A DNA stretch of 64,000 bases from Rhodospirillum sp. GTDB taxonomy: Bacteria > Pseudomonadota > Alphaproteobacteria > Dongiales > Dongiaceae. Numbering within the stretch: the first letter of the stretch is position 1; each line of letters opens with the position of its first letter. The notes beneath the pieces are model-generated. The model saw only the letters and a program-made list of their open reading frames with translations. It did no database searches and was not told the origin of the DNA. The stretch lies in contig PNKY01000001.1 in NCBI GenBank assembly GCA_013822765.1, positions 868,001 to 932,000 on the forward strand, written 5' to 3'. The translations under genes and the position numbers were made by a program. Below are positions 46,446 to 54,091 of this stretch, in pieces.

Positions 46446-46461
46446 TTGGACCAAGGCCCAA
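46446..46461 (+). promoter_or_regulatory. Box S4 of the TGGACC-N2-GGYCCAA family
   Basis: The sequence is TTGGACCAAGGCCCAA, one mismatch from a perfect 7-bp inverted repeat. TAGGAG starts 24 bases after the box. It directly precedes the candidate sRNA. Confidence 0.55.
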
Positions 46462-46494
46462 TTGCCGCCGGGCGGGTGCTCCCATAGGAGTCCA

Positions 46495-46772
46495 GACTTG
46501 GGAGATCGCGGCCACCCCTGACGCGGATCAACCCCCCACATCCGCGTCCTCCGGGAGACAATTTCCCCCTGCTCCTGGAACTTGGCGTTACGCCGAGCCC
46601 GTGCTCTCCAGCCCGAGCGAGGCAGCATCCGCCACGTGGGCCACGGTCTCCCAGTTTTTTGCTCACCGCATCGGTCAACCAACGGAAGGAGGAGTTGTCA
46701 CATCTACCCAAGAGTTTCGATTCCCCTAAGGCAAAGAACGACTCGGAGATGCCCCCCCGAGTCGTTCTTTTC
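46495..46772 (+). ncRNA. Candidate small RNA with C-rich hairpin loops
   Basis: No coding signal, but strong structure between box S4 and a terminator. A perfect 9-bp hairpin at 46520-46548 (GACGCGGAT/ATCCGCGTC) exposes CAACCCCCCAC in its loop. A 7-bp hairpin, CTTGGCG-TTA-CGCCGAG, is at 46581-46597. The terminator loop again contains a C-run. C-rich loops that can pair with Shine-Dalgarno sequences are typical of several alphaproteobacterial sRNAs. The 5' end is inferred from the -10-like element after box S4; expression is unproven. Confidence 0.4.
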
Positions 46773-46773
46773 T
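46733..46773 (+). terminator. Strong intrinsic terminator
   Basis: A perfect 14-bp stem, AAAGAACGACTCGG/CCGAGTCGTTCTTT, has a ten-base loop AGATGCCCCC and ends in a T-run. It is 340 bases after the carboxypeptidase gene and 45 bases before the next gene, so it most likely ends a separate short transcript. Confidence 0.9.
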
Positions 46774-46815
46774 GGCTGGTCTGATGGCAGGAGGATTCGC
46801 GATGGTGGGCGGTCA

Positions 46816-47409
46816 ATGATGTCGAAGTACTCGCGTCTCCTGGTATCCGTCGCAGCGATCGCTGTGCACGCAGCGCTTGCCACACCGGCCTTCGGCGCCG
46901 AGTGCGATGGCGTTACCGCTCCTGACATTGTGAAGATCGGCGGCTCCGACCTGGTGCTGAACGGCATGGGGATCCGCAAGGCGACCTTGCTGCAGGCCAA
47001 GGTGTATGTAGGAAGCCTCTATCTGCAGGAAAAGTCGAAGGACGGCGGCCGCATTCTGGCGACCGACCGGCCTTGGCAGCTGGTGCTTCGCTTCGTCCGC
47101 GATGTCGACGTAGCCGACATGCGTGACGCCCTCGAGGAGGGATTGAAGCGGGCGGCCGGCGACAGGCTCGTCGCATTCAGCAAGCGCATCGAAGCCCTGA
47201 AAGCCAGCAAGGTCGCCTCCTTCAAGGAAGGACAGTATCTGTCCTTCACTAACAATCCGACGAATGGCGTTGCGGTCGATGTGAATGGTGCTGGCGGACC
47301 AACGATACAGGGGGCTGATTTTTCACTCGCTCTGCTTTCGATGTGGATCGGTGCAGAGCCACGCGACGCTGGCCTGAAGGCGGGCCTGCTCGGCGGCGCG
47401 TGCGAATGA
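46816..47409 (+). CDS. Exported chalcone isomerase-like protein
   Basis: A protein of about 197 residues with a signal peptide ending at TPAFGA. The mature part has the chalcone-isomerase-like fold pattern: LVLNGMGIRKATLLQAKVYVGSLYLQEKS, then WQLVLRFVRDVDVADMRDALEEGL and a C-terminal LALLSMWIGAEP. Bacterial members are periplasmic proteins with no shown isomerase activity. Two adjacent ATGs (46816, 46819) are possible starts. The strong terminator just upstream insulates it from the candidate sRNA. Confidence 0.82.
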   Translation: MMSKYSRLLVSVAAIAVHAALATPAFGAECDGVTAPDIVKIGGSDLVLNGMGIRKATLLQAKVYVGSLYLQEKSKDGGRILATDRPWQLVLRFVRDVDVADMRDALEEGLKRAAGDRLVAFSKRIEALKASKVASFKEGQYLSFTNNPTNGVAVDVNGAGGPTIQGADFSLALLSMWIGAEPRDAGLKAGLLGGACE

Positions 47410-47544
47410 TCTGTCAGGCTGCCGGCTGCAGTGCGCGCGTCTCGCTGGACCTCTGGGTCCGCGCCCGAACCAGATGGCGGATCAGGCCACCTAGTTCAGT
47501 CCAACGATGACGTTTGCTGAACGGCACCCATCGGTGTGCGGCCC

Positions 47545-48198
47545 CTAGCTGGCGCGAACGTCATCGAACGACCGCATCAGAGGGAGAATCCCCGGCGTGC
47601 TATTGACCAGGCGCAGGAGCTCGAAACTCGACTTGCAGCCGAGCTTGGAGATTGCCCTCGCCCGGTGAACCTTCACGGTCTTTTCGACGATACCAAGGTT
47701 GGCCGCGATCTGCTTGTTCAGCAGTCCGGAGGCCATGCCGTCCACAACCTCGCGTTCGCGCCGCGTCAGCTGGGAACAGCGTTGCAGGACATGTTCAAGC
47801 TGCCGCGAACTTGCCTGATCGGCGCTACTGCGCTTGATTGCGTTGCGGATGGCCGCCAGCAGAGTCGTTCGGCGTACCGGCTTGGTGAGAAAATCGACCG
47901 CGCCATTCTTCATGGCGCTGACACTGCGGGGAACGTCCGCATGGCCGGAGAGAAACACGATCGGATGCGTCGAGCCGCGCTCTCGTAGCATGAGCTGCAG
48001 CTCGAGGCCGCTGATATCCGGCAGCTCGAGATCGAGGATGAGGCAGGCGGGATGTTGCGGATCGTATGCTTCCAGGAAGGCGCGGGCTGTCAGGAATGAT
48101 CTGGTTTCGAAGCCGTTGGCCTTGAGCAGCCGCCCCAGCGCCTTGAGGATCGGCGGCTCGTCGTCGACCAGATAGACCAGTTCAGTCAGCTCGCCCAT
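47545..48198 (-). CDS. FixJ-type response regulator
   Basis: A 217-residue regulator. The receiver has acidic residues in YLVDDEPP, the phospho-acceptor Asp in CLILDLELPDISG (near 54) and the conserved Lys in FLTKPVR (near 104). A LuxR-type HTH follows: LTRREREVVDGMASGLLNKQIAANLGIVEKTVKVHRARAISKL. ATG 48198 lies inside the end of the kinase gene, so kinase and regulator are translationally linked. It is the only DNA-binding regulator in the 37-52 kb cluster and hence the best candidate to bind the S-boxes (inference). Confidence 0.92.
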   Translation of the reverse strand: MGELTELVYLVDDEPPILKALGRLLKANGFETRSFLTARAFLEAYDPQHPACLILDLELPDISGLELQLMLRERGSTHPIVFLSGHADVPRSVSAMKNGAVDFLTKPVRRTTLLAAIRNAIKRSSADQASSRQLEHVLQRCSQLTRREREVVDGMASGLLNKQIAANLGIVEKTVKVHRARAISKLGCKSSFELLRLVNSTPGILPLMRSFDDVRAS

Positions 48199-50432
48199 GC
48201 CATCCTCCGCTCCGCTGCCGGCAACGCAAAAGCGAAGATTGCGCCGCCGCCGGGGTTTTGTTTGCACCAGATCGATCCACCGTGCGCCTTGAGGATCGTC
48301 CGACTGATAGCAAGCCCCAGGCCAAGTCCGTGATTCTTGCTGGTGATGAACGGCTCGAACACCTTGTCCTGCAGCTCGGGTGGGACGCCTTTGCCGGTAT
48401 CGGCGACCAGGATCCCGGCGCCATTCTCGAGGGCGGCATCCGTCGTCAGGGTGAGTTGCCGGTTTTCCGATGCGCTCATGGCGTCGCAGGCGTTGCGCAC
48501 GAGGTTGAGCAGGACCTGCTGGATCTGGACGCTGTCGCCGCGAACCATCGGCATGTTCGGGTCGAGCGCGGTCCTGAGCTCGATATGGCGCTCGATCAGA
48601 TCGCTGTGGATGAGCTCGACGACGCCATCGACCACGTCGTTGAGGTCGACGTCTCGAAAGGCGACGTCTTCCTTCTTCACGAGCGAGCGCAGCCGGGAGA
48701 TGACGTCTCCGGCGCGCTTGTTGTCGTCGACGATGTCTTCGAGGATCTCCTTGATCTCCTCGATGTCCGGCTCCTCGTCGTCGAGCATGACCTGTGCGGC
48801 CTGGGTATTGGCAAGCATTGCGGTCAGCGGCTGATTAAGCTCATGCGCGAGCGAGCCGGAGAACTCGCCGAGCACAGTGACCCGCGTCAGATGGATCAGT
48901 TGGCGGCGCTGCTCGTCGGCATCGATTTCGGCGCGGCGGCGATCGCTCACGTCCATGAGTGTCCCGATGAGATGCGTGATGGGGCCGTCCTTGGTGGTGT
49001 GGCCGACGGCCGAGAGCCAGTGCTTGCGTCCGCTGCCGTCCGAGCGGCGGAATTGCGCCTGAAACAAGGTATCCTGAAGAACAGCCGATACCATCGCGTT
49101 CTTGGTGTCCTGTCCTGTCTTGCCGGCGAGTCGGTGCAGGAACGTATCGAGGTCGAGCCTGTCGTCTGGACTTAGATCCAGCATCGTCCGGCAGTAGGGG
49201 GTCATCCAGACGAGACCAGTCGCCGGGTCCCAGGACCAGAGACCGAGCTTCGCGGAGGAAGCCGCGATCTCCACGTGTCGGTTGATCTGGCGGAGCTGCT
49301 CATGGGTCTGGCGCAGCTTTCTGCGATGGATAAGAAGGGCGACGATGAGGCCAGCCTGCAGAGCAATCACCGCGAGGCCGGCAAGAACGACATCCCAGTA
49401 GCGCTCGATGAACGACGGGTCGCTGTTAGCGATGATGGTGCCGGCCGGAAGCCGCTCGGGATCGAGGTTCCAGCGTTCGAGGGCCCGCCAGTCCACATGG
49501 TATACGGATGGCAGGGAAATGACCCGGATGGCCTCGACGCGGTTGTCTTTGAGGAAGTCGACCGCCATTTCGGCCGCGTACGCACCCTGGGTCTCGAACT
49601 TCGTCATGTAGCCGCCGACCACGCCACGTCCAATGCTGGTGGGGTAGACGCTGTAGACCGGCGCTGCAGAAGCCTTGGCGATGCGCTCGACGAGGACGTG
49701 CGGCTGGTACTTGTGTCCGTCGCCGTCGATCCAGATCGTGAGGTAGAGGACCGCTGAATCAGGGCCGAGCTTGCCGAGCTCGCGAAGCACATCGTCCAAT
49801 GGCAAGGCGGCGAGATCGACGACCTCAAGCCTGATGTCACTGGCCGCAAGGTCCTCGTGCGCGCGGCCATGCCAAAGCCGGTCGAACGCGGACCCTCCGG
49901 TGACGAGCACCAGGCGCTTGAGATCCGGTTGAAGAGCCTGGGCAAGCTTGACGGTGCTGGCGACATTGTAGTCGGTGGTCACGGCGCCCCAGTTTTCGGC
50001 CATCTCCTTGAGCATCGGATTGCCGTTCCTGATGCCGGTGAAAATGACGGGCGTCCCCGGGAACAGAGTCGCCTTCTTGTGGACGAGAAGGCTCAAGGCT
50101 TGCGGACCTGTCGCGAAGACGAGATCGATCTTCTCGTTGGAATACTTTGCCGCGAGCCGGCTCGCGATCACATCCTCGTCCGGTCCATCGGGCGTCTGCG
50201 AGGACTCCATGAATTCCGCTCGGATGGTGAGGTCCGCGGAGAAGGAGTCGTTCAATTTTGCGACGATCGTGTCGGTGGTCACGTGCCCAAACGGATGCAG
50301 GCTGTCCTCGGAACTCAGGATAAGGATCGTCCGGGCATCGCCATCGGACGCTGCGGCGGTTATGCCGGGCACAGCGACGACCATGAGCATTGAAACCGCC
50401 CACGCGCCAGCATGAACTCGTGCGAACACCAT
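48186..50432 (-). CDS. Sensor histidine kinase with ABC-substrate-binding-like periplasmic domain
   Basis: A 748-residue kinase from ATG 50432, which has AGGGGAAG just upstream; ATG 50450 is an alternative. After a signal segment, residues 35-340 resemble the periplasmic ABC substrate-binding fold (ILILSSEDSLHPFGHVTTDTI; GTPVIFTGIRN; AYAAEMAVDFLKDNR). One membrane helix follows (VLAGLAVIALQAGLIVALLI), then PAS, HisKA (GSLAHELNQPLTAML) and HATPase (LNLVRNACDAM; GLGLGLAISRTIL). It probably senses an aromatic or other small ligand directly. It forms an operon with the FixJ-type regulator. Confidence 0.92.
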   Translation of the reverse strand: MVFARVHAGAWAVSMLMVVAVPGITAAASDGDARTILILSSEDSLHPFGHVTTDTIVAKLNDSFSADLTIRAEFMESSQTPDGPDEDVIASRLAAKYSNEKIDLVFATGPQALSLLVHKKATLFPGTPVIFTGIRNGNPMLKEMAENWGAVTTDYNVASTVKLAQALQPDLKRLVLVTGGSAFDRLWHGRAHEDLAASDIRLEVVDLAALPLDDVLRELGKLGPDSAVLYLTIWIDGDGHKYQPHVLVERIAKASAAPVYSVYPTSIGRGVVGGYMTKFETQGAYAAEMAVDFLKDNRVEAIRVISLPSVYHVDWRALERWNLDPERLPAGTIIANSDPSFIERYWDVVLAGLAVIALQAGLIVALLIHRRKLRQTHEQLRQINRHVEIAASSAKLGLWSWDPATGLVWMTPYCRTMLDLSPDDRLDLDTFLHRLAGKTGQDTKNAMVSAVLQDTLFQAQFRRSDGSGRKHWLSAVGHTTKDGPITHLIGTLMDVSDRRRAEIDADEQRRQLIHLTRVTVLGEFSGSLAHELNQPLTAMLANTQAAQVMLDDEEPDIEEIKEILEDIVDDNKRAGDVISRLRSLVKKEDVAFRDVDLNDVVDGVVELIHSDLIERHIELRTALDPNMPMVRGDSVQIQQVLLNLVRNACDAMSASENRQLTLTTDAALENGAGILVADTGKGVPPELQDKVFEPFITSKNHGLGLGLAISRTILKAHGGSIWCKQNPGGGAIFAFALPAAERRMAWAS

Positions 50433-50558
50433 CCAGCTTCCCCTATACATCCCCGAATTATTGGGTGAGCTGTTGCTTCAATGGAGCCGGACAAGCCGGC
50501 AGTGGATAACTCATATTCAGTATATCCACAGGAATTTATCTATCGCAAACTTCTTTTT

Positions 50559-50575
50559 GTACATTTTCGTACATT
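50559..50575 (+). promoter_or_regulatory. Tandem GTACATT direct repeat
   Basis: GTACATT occurs twice with a 10-bp period (TTTTGTACATTTTCGTACAT is also an inverted repeat TGTAC/GTACA). One helical turn spacing suggests binding of a dimeric regulator on one face of the DNA. Confidence 0.35.
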
Positions 50576-50613
50576 GGATGAAAATCACACACATGGAGGA
50601 CTGGAAGTTAGAA

Positions 50614-50629
50614 TTAGACCAAGGTCCAT
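50614..50629 (+). promoter_or_regulatory. Box S5 of the TGGACC-N2-GGYCCAA family
   Basis: The sequence is TTAGACCAAGGTCCAT, one mismatch in the 6-bp inverted repeat. TAAAAC starts 25 bases after it; alternatively CTGACA-N17-TATCCT begins 14 bases downstream. It would drive the receiver gene with a long leader. Confidence 0.55.
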
Positions 50630-50920
50630 CTGTGCTGTCTGGCCTGACAAGCATAAAACCCCAGTGTATCCTTTAAGCAGATGAAACGATTCGCGGGCCT
50701 CCGCGATGTTACATATTTCGGGTACTCGGCCGAATTTGCCGATGCTCACAGGTGGTGGTCAATACCATGCCTCGCCTTCAGGACAAACAGCTCGCCGAGC
50801 GAGCATGCCAGCGCGACGCCCGTCTGTCGCGAATATTGCTCAGTGGATGAAATCGCTCCTTGCAGAGGGATACCGGTCTTCTCTGAGCCTCCTCATTGAA
50901 ACTGATCCGGCGGCGGAGCG

Positions 50921-51346
50921 ATGGTCTATGAACATGAAGAGAGCGGGTGGAGCGTGAGCGCGCAGCGCCACATTGCCATCATCGACGACGACGAAGCTGT
51001 CCGAACCGCCTTGCGGCGCCTCCTGCGCTGCGCGCGCCATAAAGCCGAAGCCTATGGCTCCGGACGCGAATTCCTCAAGGATCTTGATCAGCATACACCT
51101 GACTGCCTGGTGCTTGACGTGCAGATGCCCGAAATGAGCGGCCTGCAGGTGCAGCAGCACTTGTCCGCGATCGGGGCCAGCGTGCCGGTTGTGATGATCA
51201 CCGGCCACGACGAAGCTGGCGCCCAGGAAGCCTGCCTTGCGGCCGGCGCGAGCTCGTATCTGCGCAAGCCGCTCGATCGATCTGTCCTCCTGGAAGCCAT
51301 CGAACGCGCGATCTCGTCCTTCGCGGCGCGCAGCGCGCATTCCTGA
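50921..51346 (+). CDS. Single-domain response regulator (FixJ-like receiver)
   Basis: A 141-residue receiver without output domain: IAIIDDDEAVRTALRRLLR, phospho-acceptor Asp in CLVLDVQMPEMSG (near 66) and Lys in YLRKPLDRSVLLEAIERA. It resembles the receiver of FixJ-type regulators. ATG 50921 and GTG 50954 are both possible starts; neither has ideal ribosome-binding spacing. Lacking a DNA-binding part, it may act as a phosphate sink or protein-binding switch for one of the two nearby kinases. Box S5 lies upstream and box S6 starts six bases after its stop. Confidence 0.88.
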   Translation: MVYEHEESGWSVSAQRHIAIIDDDEAVRTALRRLLRCARHKAEAYGSGREFLKDLDQHTPDCLVLDVQMPEMSGLQVQQHLSAIGASVPVVMITGHDEAGAQEACLAAGASSYLRKPLDRSVLLEAIERAISSFAARSAHS

Positions 51347-51351
51347 AGCGA

Positions 51352-51367
51352 ATGGACCAAGGGCCAA
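51352..51367 (+). promoter_or_regulatory. Box S6 of the TGGACC-N2-GGYCCAA family
   Basis: The sequence is ATGGACCAAGGGCCAA, one mismatch in the inverted repeat. TAACGT starts 25 bases after it. No protein gene follows on this strand, only structured non-coding sequence. Confidence 0.55.
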
Positions 51368-51399
51368 CTTTTTCAGGCTTCTGAAGCAATCTAACGTGA

Positions 51400-51530
51400 G
51401 GATGCCGGGCACACCGGGGACGGCCTGTGATGTCCGGTTTGCATGCACTGGAGTTGCGAGTCTCCATGCAATGCCCCAAGGCCGGGCGGCGAGAAGGATC
51501 CCCCCTACCTCGCTGCCCGGCATATTTATC
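51400..51530 (+). ncRNA. Second candidate small RNA with a C6 hairpin loop
   Basis: Downstream of box S6 two hairpins occur. The first is at 51444-51470 (TGCA-C-TGGAG / CTCCATGCA). A 13-bp stem at 51481-51521 (GCCGGGCGGCGAG/CTCGCTGCCCGGC, one G-T wobble) has a 15-base loop containing CCCCCC and is followed by ATATTTATC. The design (S-box, -10-like element, structured RNA with C-rich loop, T-rich end) parallels the element at 46.4-46.8 kb. Expression is unproven. Confidence 0.38.
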
Positions 51531-51777
51531 ATCGGCATTTCTCGAGGAAGATCGGCGAGCAGTATTCCACGTCGCCGAGGCGAACGGGACCCCTTCGTCT
51601 TCCTGCGCGTCACGACCGCGCGAAATCGCTCCTTGATCGCGTGAAGCAAAGCGTCCGGAGTCGGCGTCAGCGGATCAGAATCAGAGGTTGGTTTTGGCGT
51701 TGATTGGAATGGGAGCCGCGCTGCTTCGGTCAGCGCGACGGCGAGGCCGCGCTTGACTGGATGGATGCGCCATCAAC

Positions 51778-52305
51778 CTAATGGCCTTTCGAGAGCGACA
51801 TGAATCCGTAACGGGGGATCGAATCCGACGTCGGTAGCGACGCGGCCGCCGGCAGGAACGGGTGCGAGCGGGTCACCAGGCTCCCGGCCGCGTCCGCGCC
51901 GAGAAGCATCGCCCAGTAATCCCTGATCTGGCGGCTCTCGAACGGCATGACGATCTCATCCGGCACGGTGTCCCGCCTGACGCGGTACTGCACGATGAGA
52001 GCCATGCCGCTATCGTGGTACCGGATCTTCCGGGTGACGGCGGTAATGAGGGCGATGTCGAGCAGAGTCTCCTGACCCAGGGGCGACCGGTGCCGCAAGA
52101 CGCCATTGATCTCGTCGACGGCGACCGCGCCAATGCCGCTGGATTCGACCTGGGTAGCATGGAAATCGGAGACGCGACCGCCAATCAGCTTCACATGTTT
52201 CATGGGCCGTGCGACCAGGGCACGGTTCTGCGGCGCAAGAATTAAGTGCCGGGCTGCCATGTAGCAGCCGATCACCACGGAAAGCGCGAGTAATAGATTG
52301 ATCAT
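51778..52305 (-). CDS. Hypothetical membrane-anchored protein
   Basis: A 175-residue protein. ATG 52305 follows GGGGAG and opens with a hydrophobic helix (INLLLALSVVIGCYMAARHLIL), then a cytoplasmic or periplasmic domain including HVKLIGGRVSDFHATQVESSGIGAVAVDEINGVLRHRSPLG and PDEIVMPFESRQIRDYWAMLLG. I do not recognise a family. It lies between the signalling cluster and the ABC operon. A weak S-box-like sequence is present near 52396 in front of it. Confidence 0.6.
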   Translation of the reverse strand: MINLLLALSVVIGCYMAARHLILAPQNRALVARPMKHVKLIGGRVSDFHATQVESSGIGAVAVDEINGVLRHRSPLGQETLLDIALITAVTRKIRYHDSGMALIVQYRVRRDTVPDEIVMPFESRQIRDYWAMLLGADAAGSLVTRSHPFLPAAASLPTSDSIPRYGFMSLSKGH

Positions 52306-52467
52306 GGAATAGCTCCCCGTCGAACCAAGCGGCCAAACCCTGCGGTCAATCGCCTGAATTTGCGGTATGAAAAGTGATGTCCAAGCCCTGCGCAATTGGA
52401 CTTGAGGGAAACGGACCGCAGGGGCCGAGAGGGACGGGAAGAGCCTTCAGCGGGCCCCAGGCTGGGG

Positions 52468-53256
52468 TCAGGCTCGCGTGGCCGTCCGCAACTGCGGCAC
52501 CGCCTGTACCATCGCCAGGGTCGCCCGCGCCCGCGGCGCCGCAAAAACCGCCGATGGCTCGCCGCTCTCCACGATGCGTCCGGCCTCCATCACCGCCACG
52601 CGCCGCGCGACGGCGCGCACCACGGCGAGGTCGTGCGAAATGAACAGATACGAGACGCCGGTCTCGTCCTGAATGTCCATCAACAGGTTCAGGATCTGGG
52701 CTCTGATCGAGACGTCCAGGGACGACACCGGCTCGTCGAGCACGATCAGGTCGGGCCGGGTCGCGATCGCGCGCGCGATCGCTACGCGCTGGCGCTGGCC
52801 ACCGGAAATCTCATGCGCCCGCCGCTCGGCAATGTCGACGGGCAGCGACACCCGCGCCAGCAAGTCGCGCACCGCCGCCGGCCGCTGCGCCGGCGGCGCG
52901 AGGTCATGGACCCGCAGCGGGTCCTCGATGATGCGCGCGACCGTGGCGCGCGGATTGAAGGCGGCCATCGGATCCTGGAACACCATCTGAACGCGCGGCC
53001 GGATGGCGCGCAGAGCGCCGGCGCTCAGTCCTGCCAGGTCGATGCCGTCGAATTGGATGGCGCCCGAATCCGGATCGATCAGCCGCAAGAGGCAACGGGC
53101 GAGGGTGGTCTTGCCCGAGCCGGAGGCGCCCGCCAGAGCAAGCGTCTCGCCGCGCCCGACGGCAAGATCAACGCCTTGCAGCGCCACCGTTCTCTGGCGG
53201 CGACGTCCGAAGCTCTTGCAGAGCGCCGATACCTGGAGCAGAGGGGCCTTATCCAT
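52468..53256 (-). CDS. Oligopeptide-type ABC transporter ATP-binding protein (OppF/DppF-like)
   Basis: A 262-residue ATPase. Walker A is GASGSGKTTLARC, Q-loop VFQDPMAAFNP, signature ISGGQRQRVAIARAIA, Walker B LIVLDEPVSSLD, H-loop ISHDLAVV. It belongs to the peptide/nickel/opine importer family. ATG 53256 overlaps the upstream ATPase gene by eight bases. It is the last gene of a five-gene minus-strand importer operon, and pairs with the OppD-like ATPase. Confidence 0.93.
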   Translation of the reverse strand: MDKAPLLQVSALCKSFGRRRQRTVALQGVDLAVGRGETLALAGASGSGKTTLARCLLRLIDPDSGAIQFDGIDLAGLSAGALRAIRPRVQMVFQDPMAAFNPRATVARIIEDPLRVHDLAPPAQRPAAVRDLLARVSLPVDIAERRAHEISGGQRQRVAIARAIATRPDLIVLDEPVSSLDVSIRAQILNLLMDIQDETGVSYLFISHDLAVVRAVARRVAVMEAGRIVESGEPSAVFAAPRARATLAMVQAVPQLRTATRA

Positions 53257-54091
53257 TCTTGGCCTCGCCCGGCCGGCGGACCGCGAACGTCTGCGGATCG
53301 ATCTCCGGAAGCCGCGTCGTGTGCGGCGTGTCGAGGCCCAATCTGGTCGCCAGCAACGCACGCGTGTACGGATGCGCCGGCGCGGCGAAGGTGGCCGTGA
53401 CGGGGCCCTTCTCCATCATCCTGCCCCGCAGCAGGACCGCGACCTCGTCGGCAAGCTCGGAGGCGAGGGCGATGTCATGGGTGACGAACAGCAGTGTCAA
53501 TCCTTCGTCGCGCACCAGCTCGTCGAGCAGCAGGACAAGCTCCCGCTGCACGACCGTGTCGAGCGCGCTGGTCGGCTCGTCCGCGATCAGGAAGAAGGGG
53601 TTCCCGGCCAGCGCCGCCGCCATGGCAATGCGCTGGCGCTGGCCGCCGGAGAATTCGTGGGGAAAGCCGCTCAGGCGTGCACGGGCCCGCGGGATGCGCA
53701 CCTTGTCGAGCAGCTCGGCCGCGATCGTGCGGGCGGCGTGCCAGCTTGTGCCGCGATGCACCACGACAATCTCTGCAAGCTGGTCGCCCACGCTCAGCAC
53801 CGGATTGAGGCTGCCCGCGGGATCCTGAAAGACGATGCCCAGATCGCGCCCGGGGCGCGGCGGCGCGCCGAGCGACGGGAAAGAGATCGAGCCGGTGGTT
53901 TCGGTATTCTCCGGCAGCAGTCCCGCGATCGCCATGGCGAGAGTCGACTTGCCGGACCCGCTCTCGCCGACCAGGGCGAGCCGGCGGCCGGGCGCAAGAT
54001 CGAAATCGATCGCCTGAAGCGCGGCGACACGGCGCGCGCCATCGCGATAGGTCGCGCCAAAGCCGCGCACCGACAGGAGCGGCGGGCTCAT
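53249..54091 (-). CDS. Oligopeptide-type ABC transporter ATP-binding protein (OppD/DppD-like)
   Basis: A 280-residue ATPase. Walker A is GESGSGKSTLAMA, Q-loop VFQDPAGSLNPV, signature FSGGQRQRIAMAAALA, Walker B FLIADEPTSALD, H-loop VTHDIALASELA. The C-terminal oligopeptide-specific extension (HPYTRALLATRLGLD) is shortened; the usual CxxR...C iron-sulfur cysteines of many OppD/DppD proteins are not evident. It overlaps both neighbours, so the operon is tightly coupled. Confidence 0.93.
   Translation of the reverse strand: MSPPLLSVRGFGATYRDGARRVAALQAIDFDLAPGRRLALVGESGSGKSTLAMAIAGLLPENTETTGSISFPSLGAPPRPGRDLGIVFQDPAGSLNPVLSVGDQLAEIVVVHRGTSWHAARTIAAELLDKVRIPRARARLSGFPHEFSGGQRQRIAMAAALAGNPFFLIADEPTSALDTVVQRELVLLLDELVRDEGLTLLFVTHDIALASELADEVAVLLRGRMMEKGPVTATFAAPAHPYTRALLATRLGLDTPHTTRLPEIDPQTFAVRRPGEAKNG

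Larger units (their letters stand above)
46393..46815 (+). other. Intergenic region holding box S4 and a candidate sRNA
   Basis: A 423-base gap. A 109-codon frame (46400-46729) has no coding character. The gap contains box S4, several strong hairpins and a perfect terminator, described separately. Confidence 0.5.
50433..50920 (+). other. AT-rich divergent regulatory region
   Basis: A 488-base gap between kinase and receiver genes, clearly AT-richer than its surroundings (50510-50680). It contains a tandem GTACATT repeat at 50559-50575, box S5 and a promoter-like pair CTGACA (50644) N17 TATCCT (50667). Short frames at 50681-50899 and 50706-50957 have no recognised product; the latter ends overlapping a possible GTG start of the receiver gene. 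Confidence 0.5.
51347..51777 (+). other. Intergenic region holding box S6 and a second candidate sRNA
   Basis: A 431-base gap. Short frames in it lack coding character. It contains box S6 and two strong hairpins, described separately; the rest (51535-51777) shows nothing I recognise. Confidence 0.45.

Noticed and set aside
46400-46729. A 109-codon frame ending just before the strong terminator
   Set aside because: Composition is low-complexity Pro/Ala/Ser/Arg with no motif, no good ribosome-binding site, and it spans strong RNA hairpins; a non-coding transcript fits better.
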